Positions 44,601-59,600 of a stretch of DNA of 64,000 bases are shown here, piece after piece; the stretch's first letter is position 1; each line of letters opens with the position of its first letter. The DNA comes from Cladorhizidae sp. MBARI D1340-BT2 (lineage: Eukaryota > Porifera > Demospongiae > Poecilosclerida > Cladorhizidae): assembly GCA_028752905.1 (NCBI GenBank), contig JAQNBH010000017.1, positions 31,116,283 to 31,180,282 of the forward strand. Reading direction: 5' to 3'. Both the position numbers and the translations under genes were made by a program. The notes under the pieces are model-generated. The model was given only the letters and a program-made list of their open reading frames with translations, made no database searches and was not told where the DNA came from.

Positions 44601-47600
44601 AAAAAGATCTCCAATTACCTCTAATGAGTAAAGCTCTATATAGAGGCAAATGAAGTGAGGGACGACAAGAAGGTTGCTGTGGTACTAACAATAACCGGGC
44701 CCAGCAGTTATGCCATACTGCAAGGTTTGCTAACCCCAGCCAACCCCAGGGTTATGAAGAACTTCTAGGAGTACTTAAGGCTCATGAATCCAAACAGTTA
44801 GTTATTGCTGAGGGTAACATTTTCACAGAAGATGTGAATCGCTGTGAAAAACTATAGCTGATTTTGTGGAAGACCTAAGACACCTACCACTCATAGCAGT
44901 CAGCAGGAGCTCTCTATGTTCACAATTGGAGGAGTAGCTGCAGGGAGAAATACTATTCAGATTGACTACTCTTGATGGAAGTTAATACTGGATAAGCTGT
45001 GTCTATTCTGTCATGGGGCCCAACTTTCCTGGAACAAAGCTGTAACCCCATCATCACAATTTTTGAAGACTTATACTGGAGAAGTCATGCCAGTAGTAGG
45101 TGAGCAGATGGTAGATGTTGAGTTGCCAAGTCATTATTAAAGTCAAGGGACCAAGTTTGTTAAGGAGAAGATGATTAAGTCATATTCAGCTATATAGATT
45201 GGAAGAAGATCGCCTCAATCTCATCCTTCCACAATCCTACGGGAGACATTAATGTTTTGTTAGAAGATTACAGTGAGGTATTCGTAGATGAGTTGGATAC
45301 AAGTAAGTCTTTCAAGGCTAGGTTAATGATGAATCAGCCAAGAACAAGTTTTGTTGAGCAAGACAGGTTGAGAAATACAGTAGAAGAGGAACTTGACAGA
45401 CTAGAGAAGGTCGGAGTGTTGGAGAAAATTTAGTTTAGTGAGAGGACTACACCTGTTGTAGTAGTTCCTAAGAAGAGCAGTTGTGTGAGGTTGTGCAGGA
45501 ATTAGCTATGGATCACACTACGGATGTGGAGCAATACCCTATGCCTCGTTCTGAAGAAATATTTGCTGGAGGGAAATATTTTTCAGTTTTGGATTTATCT
45601 AATACGTATCAGCAATTGTTGCTTGAGGATAAGTCACGCAAATTTGTTTAAACACTCATTGTGGTCTTTATAAGTAGACCAGGTTAACCTTTGGTGTTGC
45701 ATTGGTTCCTGCCGTGTTCCAGAAAACAATGGATATGATCCTTCAAGGGATTGATGGAGTTAAGTGTTAGATTGATGATTTGTTTAACTGAGGGCAAGAC
45801 TTATGAAGAGCACTTGACGTAGACCTAGAGGCCCAAGCAGTATGGTGTGAGACTCGGGAAGGAGAGGTGCACATTTTTAAGTCCTATTGTAGATTTTTTT
45901 GGTGTCATACGATTGATGAGCAAGGTCGTCATCCATTGGAGAACAAGCTTCAAGCTATTAAACCCAAGTACGTAAGAATGTTACTAAGTTGATATAATTT
46001 TTTAGGGTTGCTAAATTAGTATGGTATTGAATTTGTCCGCTCTTTATCATCCTTTAAATTACTTGTTGCGAAAGGAAACCCAGTGGAAGTGGACTCTGAA
46101 ATGTAGACCAGGTTAAGCAGTTTTTCGGAAGACTAAAAAAATGGCTGGTATCATCATATATTTTGGTGTTTTTTTTTCAACCTTACCCATTGTGTTGGCA
46201 GGAGATACTTCAGCATATAGGGTATGAATTGTGATTTCTCACATTACCCCTGATGGACAGGAAGACTCAATTTCTTTTGCTTCCCGAACATTGTTGAGTG
46301 CTGAACAAAACTACTCTCAAGTGAAGAAGGAGGCATTGTCGCTCATCTATGGAATAAAGAAATTTCATGCATATTTGTATGGTCACAAGTTTATCCTGGA
46401 AACTGACCATAAACCTCTAATAGTCATTTTTGGGTCAAAGAGAGGAGGCAGCGTGATTGCAGAGATAGGCTATACAACTACTAGCATGTCGCTGCAAAAT
46501 CAAATTTTGACCAATGCAAAAATATGCGGTCTTCATGGCAGCCATTGGATGAAAGGCATTTGGAAGGCCACTATTATGAACTAGGATTTTTCAGTATATC
46601 TCAACTGGAGTGTTTACCTGTTACCTCCACAGAATTGAAAACTTGCGGATCAAGAGATAAGGTTTTCAGTAAAGTTTTTCTTTACATGAAGGATGATGGC
46701 CACAGCAGGTGGTTAATAGTTTGGAAAGCTTACAAGAAATGTAGGGATGAGATCTCGATAGAAGTTAGTTGTTTGTTTTGTGGATTATGAGTAATCATAC
46801 CTGAAAAGTGTCAGTCCAAACTTCTATATACAAGAACTTCATAATGGACACTCTGGCATGTCAAGGATGAAATCGGTCGCCAGAAGCTACATGTGGTGGC
46901 CCAGACTACACAAAGATATTAAAGAGTTAGCCAGAAGTCATGTAGCATGTCAGTCAGTGAAGCATGTGCCAGCTGTTGCACCACTGAGACAATGGACACA
47001 GCCAGGAAAGCCCTGGGAACAAGTACATGTTGATTTTGCGGTACCATTCCAGGGAACCATGCTGTTTGTGTTGGTGGATGCTCATTTGAAGTGGCCAGAG
47101 GGCTACCAAATGTTGACTACCATACCTATATGTGTTGGGACAGATTTCTTCAGGATTTGCATTACCACAGCAGTTGGTTAGTGATAATGGTCCCCATTTC
47201 ACATCAGGTGATTTCGAGATCTTTATGAAGAGGAATGGAATTTATCATATCAGGAGTGCACCCTATCACCCCCCGTTACCCTGCCACAAATGGATTCACA
47301 GAGTGGTTCGTTCAGTCAGTGAAGCAGGCCTTGAAAGCAAGTGTCTCAGATGGTAGTAGAGACTGTGATTTCACATGCTACTACAGGAGTTTCATCATGC
47401 TCTCTCTTTCTGTAGAGAAATTTAAAACCAGACTAGATCTGTTGAAACCTGATTATAATACCTATGTAGTCAGTAAAGAGGCAGAACAAAAGATAGCTCA
47501 TGATCGTCAAGCACAAGACCATGAATGGTTTTCAGGACAGTCAATGATGGTGAGAAACCTAAGACCAGGACAGAGTGATTCTTGAGTGCTTTGGGCTGTT

Positions 47601-50600
47601 GTTTTATATGATCTAAACTAGAGAACATCAATTCTGTAAATTTTAATCACCTAAAATAAATGAAGGATTCAGAATGAAAGGATCATCTATCTTCTACTGA
47701 GTTTGATGTAGTTCCTGATTGGGAGATCCAATCCAAAGGAGTTAGGATTGATTGTTTCACTGCAGTCACCTGAGAGAGAGACTCTATTGCAAGAAACCAT
47801 TTCAGATTTATTGGATCGTGTTACTGTGGACACTTTGCCGAATGTGCCTGTCCTGTCTGATCCAATTATTATCCCTGTTCGAAATTATCCTGTTCGAGAT
47901 CAACATCCACCTGATCGATACTCATGAACGACCTCTTATGAAGAGTTATGTTTTGTATTTAGTAAGGAGTGTGGTTCTGTGAGATCCCTATTATAATTAT
48001 GATATTCATCAGTGTGGTTTAGTTGTGACATGTAATGTCATAGTCATTCCTGTATGTTGTGTATATTCGGCATTGCATGTGCATTAACAATCGGTCTGTT
48101 TTAGTATACCAATAAAGTATCTATTAGTTGATGGATAGTGATATAACAAGGATACCACAGTAACAAAAAAAAAGTGACACAATATACATACATTACAATA
48201 ACTTTCACATAATCAACTTGAAATTGTATTCTCTTGACATTTAGACTAGATGTGCTAGTCATCAGGAATTCCTGATGAAGGCTAGAGCACTAGTTGAAAT
48301 GTCAAGAGAGTACAATTTTAAGTTGGTTATTGAGAAGTTTATTGTAATATTATTATGTCAACTGAGAGTCCATTAAGAATATGCATGTACATTGTTTTCT
48401 GATATTTAGGTTTCTCTTCCTTTACTAAATTTTAGTATCCTTTTTTTTAACTATGCAGCTATTGTGTTTGGGTTTGTTCAAACAAGTTACAAAGTGGATG
48501 AAGGAAATGGAACTGTCAGCTTAACTGTTGTAGTTATTTCTGGATCTCTCAGCACTGATGTTCTAGTTACACTTGGCACTGCAGATGACCAGGCTACTGG
48601 TAAGAAACTCTGCATTACAGATCTAATACTGCAGGTCTGTTGCGATTATGAACTAAATGGAGAATTCATCCTTCAACAAACTAAATTTTTTGTAAGGTTT
48701 CTATTACACAATCACCGGAGGTGCCCAGGAACATACTGTACTCATCATAAATCTACCATCTTCGCTTGATACCAATTGAACAATTTTCCTGTTCTTGACC
48801 ATGTTATTCAAAAGCATAAGGCACAGATCAAAACTAGACACATGTCAGGAGCAAGAAATTATAATTATAATTTTCGTGGTTTCCAGAAATCATTTGTAAA
48901 CAGTTTCCATAAGTATTTTACAATTTCAGTGACACACTTATTCCACTTTCACTCTCCTTGTTTCCCTCCCTTACTTATCTAATATGTTCAGCCAATTCTG
49001 GTGAAGACTATGACACCTTGCTTACAAACATGACATTCTCAAGTTCTGTATCAAGTCAATCAGTAGACATTATCATTAACGATGATGAAATACATGAAAA
49101 TGACGAACTCTTCAATGTATATATTTTACCTTCAATGAACTCAAGAATTCAGTTTAATCCAAGACAAGCTGATATTCTAATCATGGACAATGATGGTAAG
49201 TGAAGCATAAAGTGATTTCTACTTGCAATGCCATGTAGTAACTATTGTGTAGATTCTAATTGTCATATATATAACACCCACTGGTGGCAGGGTTCACTGC
49301 CAGCACCATAAATATAAAAGGTGTGGGTAAATTTAAAACAGTAGATTCACTTTATTTTAGTCTAACCCAGAAGGCTTACTCTTCAGTGCCAAATTTAGTG
49401 TTAAGCTTATTTTAAATTATGGAGGTGTAATTCTGTCAGTGTGACTTGAAATCCCCTTTTTTCCCCATGAATTAGGGAGATGTGTACAAGTAAAATAGAG
49501 AGGGAGGGATTAGACAACTTTTCCTAGATTACATTTTGGACCTTATTATGGACCACTTTTCCTGGACTACTTTGCTTCCTCTCTCACTTATCCTTCATGA
49601 AATCAAATAACAAAAAGGTCCAGAGAAAGTGCTCTAGAGAGTGAACAGGGAAAATCAATCCAAATCTCCGACTCTTTGTACGTCCATAGCTGAGAAAGTC
49701 CAAGCACGTGTTGTCTATGTATACAAGTCATGCGTGCAAACAAATTACAAATTCACATGGATATCTTGCCTTATTAAACATTTATTCAATGGGTTCAGTA
49801 GAGAAATGGAATGGTAGAGGGTCGTGGGGAATATTGTCTATCCCTTCCATTTCCTTCAAGTAAACTATATGAACATATTGTTGTAGAAATTACAATTGGA
49901 ATGGACATGAAGGGAATTACAATCAATGAAGGTGTAGGGATGATGGAGCTATGTGCCAGTGCACTTGGAGACCCAAAGCGAGAGGTAGTGATTTCTGTAT
50001 TATACCAAGACAGAGGAGCAGTAGGTGAGTGCAACATTGCGACATCTGTATTTACAAACATAATATTATGATCTCATTATTCCTGATGAAGACTAGACCA
50101 TCTAGTCGAAACATTGAGAGAGTATATTTTCAAGTTGTGTTGAGAAGGTTATTGTTATTATTGAAATCTGGTTACATCATTTTATGACTATTATGATTGA
50201 ACTATATAAGTGACTTTCCATTTCTGTGTTAATAATTCAATTTCCCCCTTTATATTTTTAAATTAAGCCAACAGGAACAAAAAGGGACAACTATTGCACT
50301 TTGCAAGCTACTCTTCTGTCATAAGGTTGAGTTTGAGAAGAGAAACTGAATGTGACATGACATCTGCTCGTCAGATGATCATTCCTCATCAGAACCACAT
50401 TTAAAATGGCCTTACCTTAAATACACACAGACACAACATTCAATTACACTTTGCACCTTTCTGTCATAAGATCGAGTTCTAGAGGAAAAGCAGAGCTTGA
50501 CAGGAGATAATGTTCATTGTTTGCCACATCAGGGAGTACACCAGCACTTGCTTTCCTATATTGATTTGAACCATATTTCAAAAAGGCTGATACCTTTAAA

Positions 50601-53600
50601 TGCATAGAACTCATACCTCAGCTGAAACTCATTCGGCAACTTCTAGTGGCTTAGACAGTTGTTTTAGCTGTTATTAACTCTACCAATGTACCTTGAATCA
50701 TGAATCCTTCATGAAGGTGGTGAACTGACATACCTAATTTTTTACGTGTAAAAAAACTTAAAAATCCATCATCAAGGATCGATCCATTTATGCTAGTGTA
50801 CTCCTGATATGGTTTGATTAAAATTTTAAAATGTGAATGTCAAAAATCCAAAAAAGTACACATAATTCAGCTCAAATTTAGCAGATTCTTAGCTGCCTAA
50901 ATGATGATCTCGGGCCCTACTATATATCTCCAAACAAGATTCGCAGCATACCTTAAATTCTTTACTAAAATATTGTTTTAGAATGAAATAAACAACTTTA
51001 AGCTCATTATTAGATTACTCTCTACCCCCTTCAATAACACAAGTCCAGTAGGTCGATTCATAGAAAGTTTTGTGCCTGAAGTCACCAAATATTCAAATCC
51101 ATACCCACTATTCACCTGTTTCTCAATTGCAGAAAAATGCCATGGGTAAGCTTCATCATGTGAGTAAGTTCATCAATGAGACAATCAAGCTAGCTCATAT
51201 GAATCCTCATTATAAGTAGAACAAATGAACCATGCTCAGTTTAGTGTTTAATTTGTGTAATTCCTCATCCTGGAGATCTGTTACCAAGTTCAGGCTATCT
51301 CTACCAAAAACATTTTTCTTTTAGGAGTTCAGTGCAACTGTTATCAAGTCCTTATAGCTGCCTCTATATGGGTTTAATCAATAATAACAGCAAAACATGG
51401 TGAATGCTGATAAGAAATGAGCTCTAAATTAGCTAGAATCCCAGTTGGACTTTGCATAACTTGGACTCAGACAACAGTGTGCTATCCACTGCTCAATTTA
51501 TTTTATACAAACAGTATAGAAACAAAAAATTCATGAAGCCAGAAAAAAAGAAAAGACTGGCATTCAAAATAAAGGAGTCAAGACTATACCCATGTGCGGT
51601 CACAAATAGTTTCATGGTTTCTCCCATATGCCATCTTCGGTGTTGTGGAGGTAAATATACTAAAAGCTTCAGAACGAGTAATTGAGGATTTTGAGTGCCA
51701 TTGAAAACCTTATCTAAACATTTTCCCCATTTCCCCCCATCACATTGGAGATTTTCAGTTTGGTGGGCTCAAGTGGCCATTAAAGTCTTGTGCACCAATA
51801 TTACTCGCTGTAATGAATGGTGATGATTTTAAATGGTAAAAGTTTCTTTAACTGGTTGTAGTTTACATAGGTTCTTTTTGTACAACCTTGTGTTTGTTAA
51901 TGCATTGGTACACTTGCTTTGTTTCTCTGTATAACCATAAAAACATTTTTGTTACTATCTTATTTATGCATCTTTGTTCTTAATGTTTGCCTACAGTTAG
52001 TCCATTCAAATGGCAAAAGTTGCAGTACAATGGTCAACAGGTTGAAGGGATTTTTTTACCTCAACCAGCCTAGGTTATGCAGTGTTTATAAGCAGAAAAA
52101 GCAGTGCCTCAGTTGATAACTAAGAATCTTTACGTTGCTCTCAACAAACTCTCAGTTGACATAATGAAATTAGAATGACCTCAATTATCATCTTGCAATT
52201 TACTTTAGTCTTCATCAGGGAACAAGGCTAGAAGCATCAAGACATAAAATCGAGGAATATAACCTAATTTTGGTCGTTGGGAAACTATGTCAACTGAGTG
52301 TTTGCTGAGAATATAAACATTGTTTATTAGTTTTTGTTGCTGTTTCCTACATTGGAGTAGAGTGGTGGATAACTACATTACTGTCTAACTGCAAAGTCCA
52401 ACTCCAAACTTCTGGGATTCTAACTCTTGATTGTTCACTGACCCTCTCATAATGATGAGGACAATTTCAGCTAGCTTCTCAGTCTTGGTTTAGTAGCCTT
52501 TAGATCATCTTCATCATCTGTAATGTCACAATGACCCATTACTTGCAGATGTTGTTTAGTCACATGACAAGAGGATTGCAGGAAGATCCAATCTGAAGTA
52601 TCAGTTGAGTGAGGCACTAGGCTCCTTCTCCTTCTGCTAGTTTGGTTTTATCTCTTGGAGACTTTTGTCCCACTTGATCCTGAGGAGCATACCAAACATG
52701 TGTTCTGCCACTACAAAGAAATTCTTGAGTTTAGTATTCTTGTGTTCTTTCATAATTGATAGCCGATTCACCTATGCAAAACTTATCTGTGGCATTCATT
52801 GATAGAATTACACTTTTTTTTAATAGGGATAGAGTCTTCAGGTTGAACAAGCTGCATTCTGAGCATATTAAATGGCAATAGCTGATTTTCAGATATAAAA
52901 CATAAGGGAGGTAAACAAAATTGTCATTCTCTTCTTAATTCTTGTCAGATTTTGCAAGATAATTATTCAATGATTAAACATCCAATACAGAGAGTTTGCT
53001 TATAATATATATGACATGGAAGATTCTAAAAGGAAACTGATCTAAGCTAAGACATAATACATGTGTGCTACAGTTCAACATGATCGAAGAGGCAACATAT
53101 GAGATCACACCTACAGAAGAGATCTGGTGGTGTAAATCAATTAGCTCTAACTAATGTATTACATTTGGCTGTACATCCACTACACAAATCAATACATATA
53201 CTATCTCATTGCTATTGTTGACAGCATCTAGTAGGTTCAGCTACAGCATTCTTCAAGGACTTGGTGACATGTAAATCAATTACTACACTGATTTTAAATA
53301 GCAGAATGATTGATAGAATTACACATTTTTTGAGTATTTTAAGTGCTCACAATATATTCATATTTCTTTACATAGCAGAGATATATAATAACTTTCTCAT
53401 CAACTGCTTCCTGATGTTTCAGCTAGATGTTCTAGTATTAGCATTCATCAGGAATAATGGTAATAGTGATATTTAAATCTTCATACAAGAGTCAGACATC
53501 TATTAGGAATGCTTATATGTGACATACTGGCAGTGATCATAACACTCGTATGATTTTTTTGATTACTTCAAGCAAATAGAAAATTACTAAATCACTTCAA

Positions 53601-56600
53601 ATGAATACTATAAACTCTAGTTGTTCATTGCCCCATTTCTAATCCCCACCTGCAAGATGATGAGAACTTTGCTGCGAATAGGCATTTACTAAAAACTAGT
53701 GCTAAATAAAACATACTAACAGAGATGGAATAAAGTTTTAGTTGGAGAACAGAGGAGCTAGTTTCAAGAATCAATCGAAAGAGCTAATCTCTCAAGCCAG
53801 ACTATGGAGGCTCATTACAAAGAGCAGGTCTAAGAAGGAGAAAGGGATGACCTCTCAAGAAAACATTTTGATTGCCGGTATTACTAGAAATATGTTCGTA
53901 TTCGGAATTATTTGGATATCCTCACGATGATAAGCTCCTTGTAGGCAAAGATGAGAACAGTACTTGTGACAGGCTCAATATATTGGTATCCTTTATGGGA
54001 CAGAAGTACAATCGTTAAGAACTTTCTCTAGGCTGTGGAGGAGTTTTCTATGCCGCTAGAATATTGGGGAAAGGATTACAAGTGTCATCTAAATGAGCAG
54101 CAAAAGATTTTTTGTGAAACAACTATAGACAATTGTAGCTCATAATACTAAATAGTCATTGTTATACTAGTAAACTTCTTGCCTCAAATATTTTGTTGAA
54201 ATACATTGCCTGCACATAAACGTTAATTTTTAATGACATCAAATCAAGTGCTCCACAATAAGGAAGACTAAATAGATGGTTTGTATGTCAATGAAATAGG
54301 TGGTGGACCAATTTTTTGTTGTGTATTAAACATTAATAGGCTTAACAACCAAAGTTGATAGTATATGACTTGAGTGCTCAAGGTGACATTAAATATTACA
54401 TATTCTGGAGCAAATACTTATCATAGCAATATTTCTATCTATTTCCCCCTCTCCAGGTGGTAGCGATTTTGAAGCCAATATTGCCATGCTCACCTTTGCA
54501 CCAAGAAAGCTGCAAGACTGCTTTAACATAACCATTACTGATGACAATTTGTACGAAAATCCTGAAGAATTTTTTGTCAACATCACCACCAATGACACTC
54601 AAGTTACTCTTTCTCCTTCGTATACAGTCGTTATGATCCTAGACAATGATGGTAAGAGAGACGAAAGTTTAGTATATCATTGTAATACTTTTAAGAGCAT
54701 TCACAACTTGAGGACTCCTATTTGCATGTTTTATCCTTGGAAACCTTTAAAAAATTAACTAAGAAGTTTTATACTAGTGCACCCTACATCTTATTTTAAA
54801 GCTTCATCAAATGAACAGTTTATATCTCAGCTAATACTCATTTTGGCAGATTCATAGTAGCCTAATTGGAAGTTTTGGCCAATGAGATTGTGGACGCACT
54901 TTTTACTATTGGGGATCTTGAATCTACTGAGAGCTCAGTTGCTGGGCTCAAAGTGCACATGCACAAGTGTGTTTATTGATTTCAAGACCATTTACCGATT
55001 TACGGTGTGTATACACATATTAGTCACTGCAATAGAATCTAACAATAATCTGCTTTTAGAGCCAGAAACATTTAGCATCTGCACTCATATGGCTATGGTT
55101 TGTATTCCATAAACCACAAACCTGTGTATTCTAGAAGAATTAATAGAACCTGGAACACTCACTAACACAACCCAGACAAGTCCTCGATCCTAGCCAACGT
55201 CAACAGTATATTGGAGAGCACAGGTATACCTGGGTCAACACTATTCCAGAAGGATGCACAGCAAAGACAAGATTATAAAACAAAGTAGTCGCAAATTTCA
55301 ATGCTAGAGAAGTCCAAGAATCTCAAGGCGGATATTTTGTCTATCTAATAATCCAAAGAGCACCTACACAAGGCCCAGATGTCTAGGCCCGAGGTTGTTA
55401 CACAAGAGGCATTACTTAACACCTGCCGCAAGACTATTCTGTTTTCAACAACTAACGAAGAGGTTATTGGACCTGAGAAGGAAAGGCCAACCTATGGCAA
55501 GTTCTTTAAACAAGAGATCGAGAGGCACAATGGATTTTCTTACCTTCCCTATCAATGAGGATCTAAAGCCCTAGAAAAAGCCGTTGTGCCCTTTCAATCT
55601 CACCTAAGGCCAGAGTGCTCAAACAGTCAGAAGAAAGGGATAGGTTGGCCACATTAGTTGTACGACACAATCATACCCATGCATTAACCAGAAAATCGAT
55701 GGTTCTCCCGTTTCAATAATGCCAGATCTACCTCTGGTGTCAATTCTTCTTCTAATGCAAACTCTTATATTGTGCTATGGAAACTATGACTAAGCACTAC
55801 CAAATCCCCAAATAAGGTATGCTGATCACCTTGAACAAGCTTCCTAGTTTGTAGCATCAAAACATGTTGGATCAGGTTGGAGGAGGCAGCACCTGAGGCC
55901 AAATAGGCAGAAGGAGAAAGCTGCACTGCACACCGAATTAATATAATGGTGGCATATCTGGTCTTGTGCCTATGTCTAAAAGAAATTGTCAATATATCCT
56001 TCAGTAGGACCCAGAGGGTGATGAAATATTTGGGTATATATATCTGGTGGGACCTCAAAAACTACAGTGGATGGGGACTTGAGAGTTGTTTGTGGTGGGG
56101 CTGCTTCATCTCTACCTTGTTTCATAGGCAGGGTTAGGCTGTAGTCTACAGCACAACAATCCTCCTACTTCCAGGTGCTTACAGTAGTCATGGGATGCAT
56201 ACAAAGTGTCATGTACCAGAGATTTCCTCCTGGACAATGCCCCTGATGATAAGGCCTGTGTCGGCTCTTGGCTGTTTCAGCTAAAGAATCTGGTACTTGG
56301 CTTAATGCACTCCACTTTACAAGATTGGGCCAGAGAATGGTTGATAGCAATATCTCAGGGTGGCGGTCTCCATTTGGTATCCACTCTTTGCCCAAGCCAA
56401 GCCAAGCCCAAACGGAGACCAACAGCCACACTGAGATAATCCTGTCATCCATTTTCTGGCCCAAGCTTGAAATGTGGAGTGCATTAAGACCAACACCAGA
56501 CTTGTCATTATTGCAGGGCTGGGTATGCTACTAACATCACTCGGTTATTAATGACATCTTGCACCGTGCCTTAACATCTGCACGTGTCCTCTACAGGCTG

Positions 56601-59600
56601 GAACAAGATGGTGTTAAAATGGTTCTCATGATGAAAGGCAGGCTATTGGTGTGGGATGCTACCTTCCCAGAAACTTTTGCCCCTTCCCATCATGGTATAA
56701 CTATTAGCTGGTTGCAGTGGCTGCTATGGCTGAGGAGTGAAACGAAGCCAGGTATGGACCAGAGTCTCACTCATTCACCCAAGTGGCAATCGAGACATTG
56801 GGAGCTATTGTGGCAAAATCCATGACTTTCCTGAAGGAACTGGGTCAATGAATCAGGCAAAGGATGTGAGAAGTGAAAGCCAAGGCTTACATACCACAAT
56901 GTCTCTCTGTGGCTATACCGAGAGGGAACACACTCTCTGTTCTTGGATCAGTTGGTGGTTGATTCCTGTCATTATTTTGTGTAACAGTTATTTATAATTA
57001 TATTATTTTGTTATTCTTTTTTTATTAACTTTTATTATTTATTTATTTAGACAAAGACATGAATTGTCTATTTTTTGTATTTAGGTAAAATGTATTGCAA
57101 TAATAATTAAATCATAACAACAACAATAATAACAATAATAATAATAACAATAATAATAGTAGTAAATTTCATACACTCCTTGAATACTCTAGTATAGTTA
57201 GATAAATATACTTTAATACTCTAGGAATGTATGTAAATTTTAACACCCATGGAAGATTTTAAACAGTGTATTAAAATGCCTCAAACAGGGTTAAATTATT
57301 TTTAGTGAACAGCTGTTTCTTTACTGGATATTTTTCTTGCACCAATTGCCTTCATTCCAAGCTTGTAGTAGTGGCATGATGTTTGGAAGGTAGCTTTAAT
57401 ATATGCAGTGACTTTATAATATTTGTCTTTACTTCACCTCTGTGTGTTGCAGAAGTCATTATTAGGTGGGAAATGACTGAATATGCACAGTCAGAGTCAG
57501 ATGGTCCAGTAGAGCTCTGTGCTGTGATTGTAAGTGGAATTCTTACAGTAACAATCCCTGCTATCAACATACAGCTTGTGGATGGCAATGCTGTCTCAGG
57601 TAATGATCTCTTACTGTTATATAAGCAACTACGATTCTGTGTACGAAATGGAGCACTTTAAAATGAATTTCATGTTTTGTAAAGTAAAGTTTGTGTGTTG
57701 TGGTTGGAAGGTATTTATTTCATTTATTACGTGTTTGTGATTATAAAATGCTGATAGATCACAATTGTTTCAAGATGATCCTTCTATAAATGATGTTAGT
57801 GAATTTATTTAGTAGCATAATAACATAATAAACATCAAATATGCCAGAAAATGGTAAAGTAGGTATTAGTAGATTAAAAAATACATAGGTGCGAGTTATT
57901 GCTTGGCTGACCCCTCAATGCTAGCAGTGTGTTTGCTGATCTTTCTTCATCCTTTACAACCTCTGACAGTGCAACCTTCACTTCTCTCCACCTACCAATC
58001 TTTGCTGCTCTCTCCTCATCTCTTACATATCTGGCAGTGTAGTCCTCAGTTGCTTTATTCTACAGGTATTGGATGCTCTCTCCTCATCCCTTGTGCTTGC
58101 TGAAATTTCTGCTCTGTGAAGTATCATTTGTTCTGGGATAGATCCTCAGTTTCTCCGTTGGTCTTCACTCCCTTTGTCTTTCCTAGTCAACTTTTCTAGC
58201 AGTTTCTCATGCACTCTCACTTGCTGCATCATTTCTCTTTCTGGATCTCCCTTCTGCAGTTCTTACAGACCATATCGTTGTTGTTCAGCATTGTGTAGCT
58301 CACAGTGTAGCCATTCTCTACTTTCTCAGGACTCTGTATTGGTGTACATGCTTATAATCAATATGTAAACAGATTCCTGCTAGTCCTGATGAAGGTAATC
58401 TACACATGCATATAAGTGCAACACAATAACGAATGGACGGATAGAGGATCGATGGACAGACAAGCATTTTTATTATAGAATTTAGTGCATTACATGTTGT
58501 ATAATATATTGTGAATAGATCTTCATGTGGTAGCTGTTGCCATATAACCCCCTTATTATCCTGTTCCAGATTTTCTAACTAGAAAACATTCATGGCTTTG
58601 TTCTTCTCTCTGTAGGTGATGATTATGGTGACACCCCATATAGTAGTTTTGTTTTCAGTAGCACAACAGATGTTCGCATCTGCATCACAGTTGATATAGT
58701 GGATGATAATTCTTTTGAAAATGATGTGGAGAATTTCTTTGCCAACATGGTACTGGCATTATATGTACCCCGAGTCATCATCAACGGATCACAAACTAAG
58801 ATACAGATCATCGATGATGACAGTATGTTCTAACCATTAAGCCTCCATGTACTCTTGAGTAGTATATTTCCCATGTACACTGCATGCATTATCCACATAT
58901 ATTAATTATCCTACAGCATATTGTGGATCATGAACCTAGTAGACTCAGTTGTGCCTACAATATCTTAATCAGTGTATAATCTCCTAGCCTAATTAGTTCT
59001 TAGCCTTTGATTACTCAAGGATTTACAAAAATTATCTCCGTCTCTTTAATCATCAGTCCAGCTGCAGTCTGTAGGTGCTCATAACTTCAGCTAGCCCTGC
59101 AACTGTGGAATTGTGATGTTCCTCTTATGATTATGATATTCATCAGTGTGGTTGAGTTGTGTAATGCATAGTCATTTCCTGTATGTTGTGTATATGCGGC
59201 ATTGCGTGTGCATAAACAATCAGTCCATTTTAATCTCAAGAAAGAATTGTAATAACCTAAATGATAGCTAGTGTTATAACAATGAAATCACAGGGGTGAC
59301 GAGACAGGATAATGGCTCAAGTAGAGTTGTATGGGCAACTGAGAGAGTTTAACCTCCAAAAAGATCTCCAATTACCTCTAATGAGTAAAGCTCTATATAG
59401 AGGCAAATGAAGTGAGGGACGACAAGAAGGTTGCTGTGGTACTAACAATAACCGGGCCCAGCAGTTATGCCATACTGCAAGGTTTGCTAACCCCAGCCAA
59501 CCCCAGGGTTATGAAGAACTTCTAGGAGTACTTAAGGCTCATGAATCCAAACAGTTAGTTATTGCTGAGGGTAACATTTTCACAGAAGATGTGAATCGCT

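Larger units (their letters stand above)
31420..49680 (+). repeat. Tandem segmental duplication, unit A
   Basis: This unit holds exons 3-8, three Calx-beta domains, with all introns. Homology to unit B begins near 31420 (49690 in B). Corresponding points are offset by 18288 bp at exon 3, 14348 at exon 4, 14749 at exon 5 and 14757 from exon 6 on. The first step is explained by a 3.9-kb insertion in A at 32024-35949, the second by about 400 bp present in B near 55320-55950 but missing in A. Similarity rises from roughly 90% near exon 3 to almost complete identity from about 42.2 kb on. Confidence 0.93.
50158..54456 (+). other. Intron 9 of the Calx-beta gene (unit B)
   Basis: Counterpart of intron 3 without the 3.9-kb transposon block; the uninterrupted site is near 50293, ACAACTATTGCACTTTGC. 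MITE copies lie at 52136-52332 and 53391-53459. No exon was recognised. Confidence 0.65.

Noticed and set aside
42360..57172. AAT/AAC triplets in both units as independent microsatellite expansions
   Set aside because: Both copies have the same interruption pattern, so they were duplicated together rather than expanded independently.
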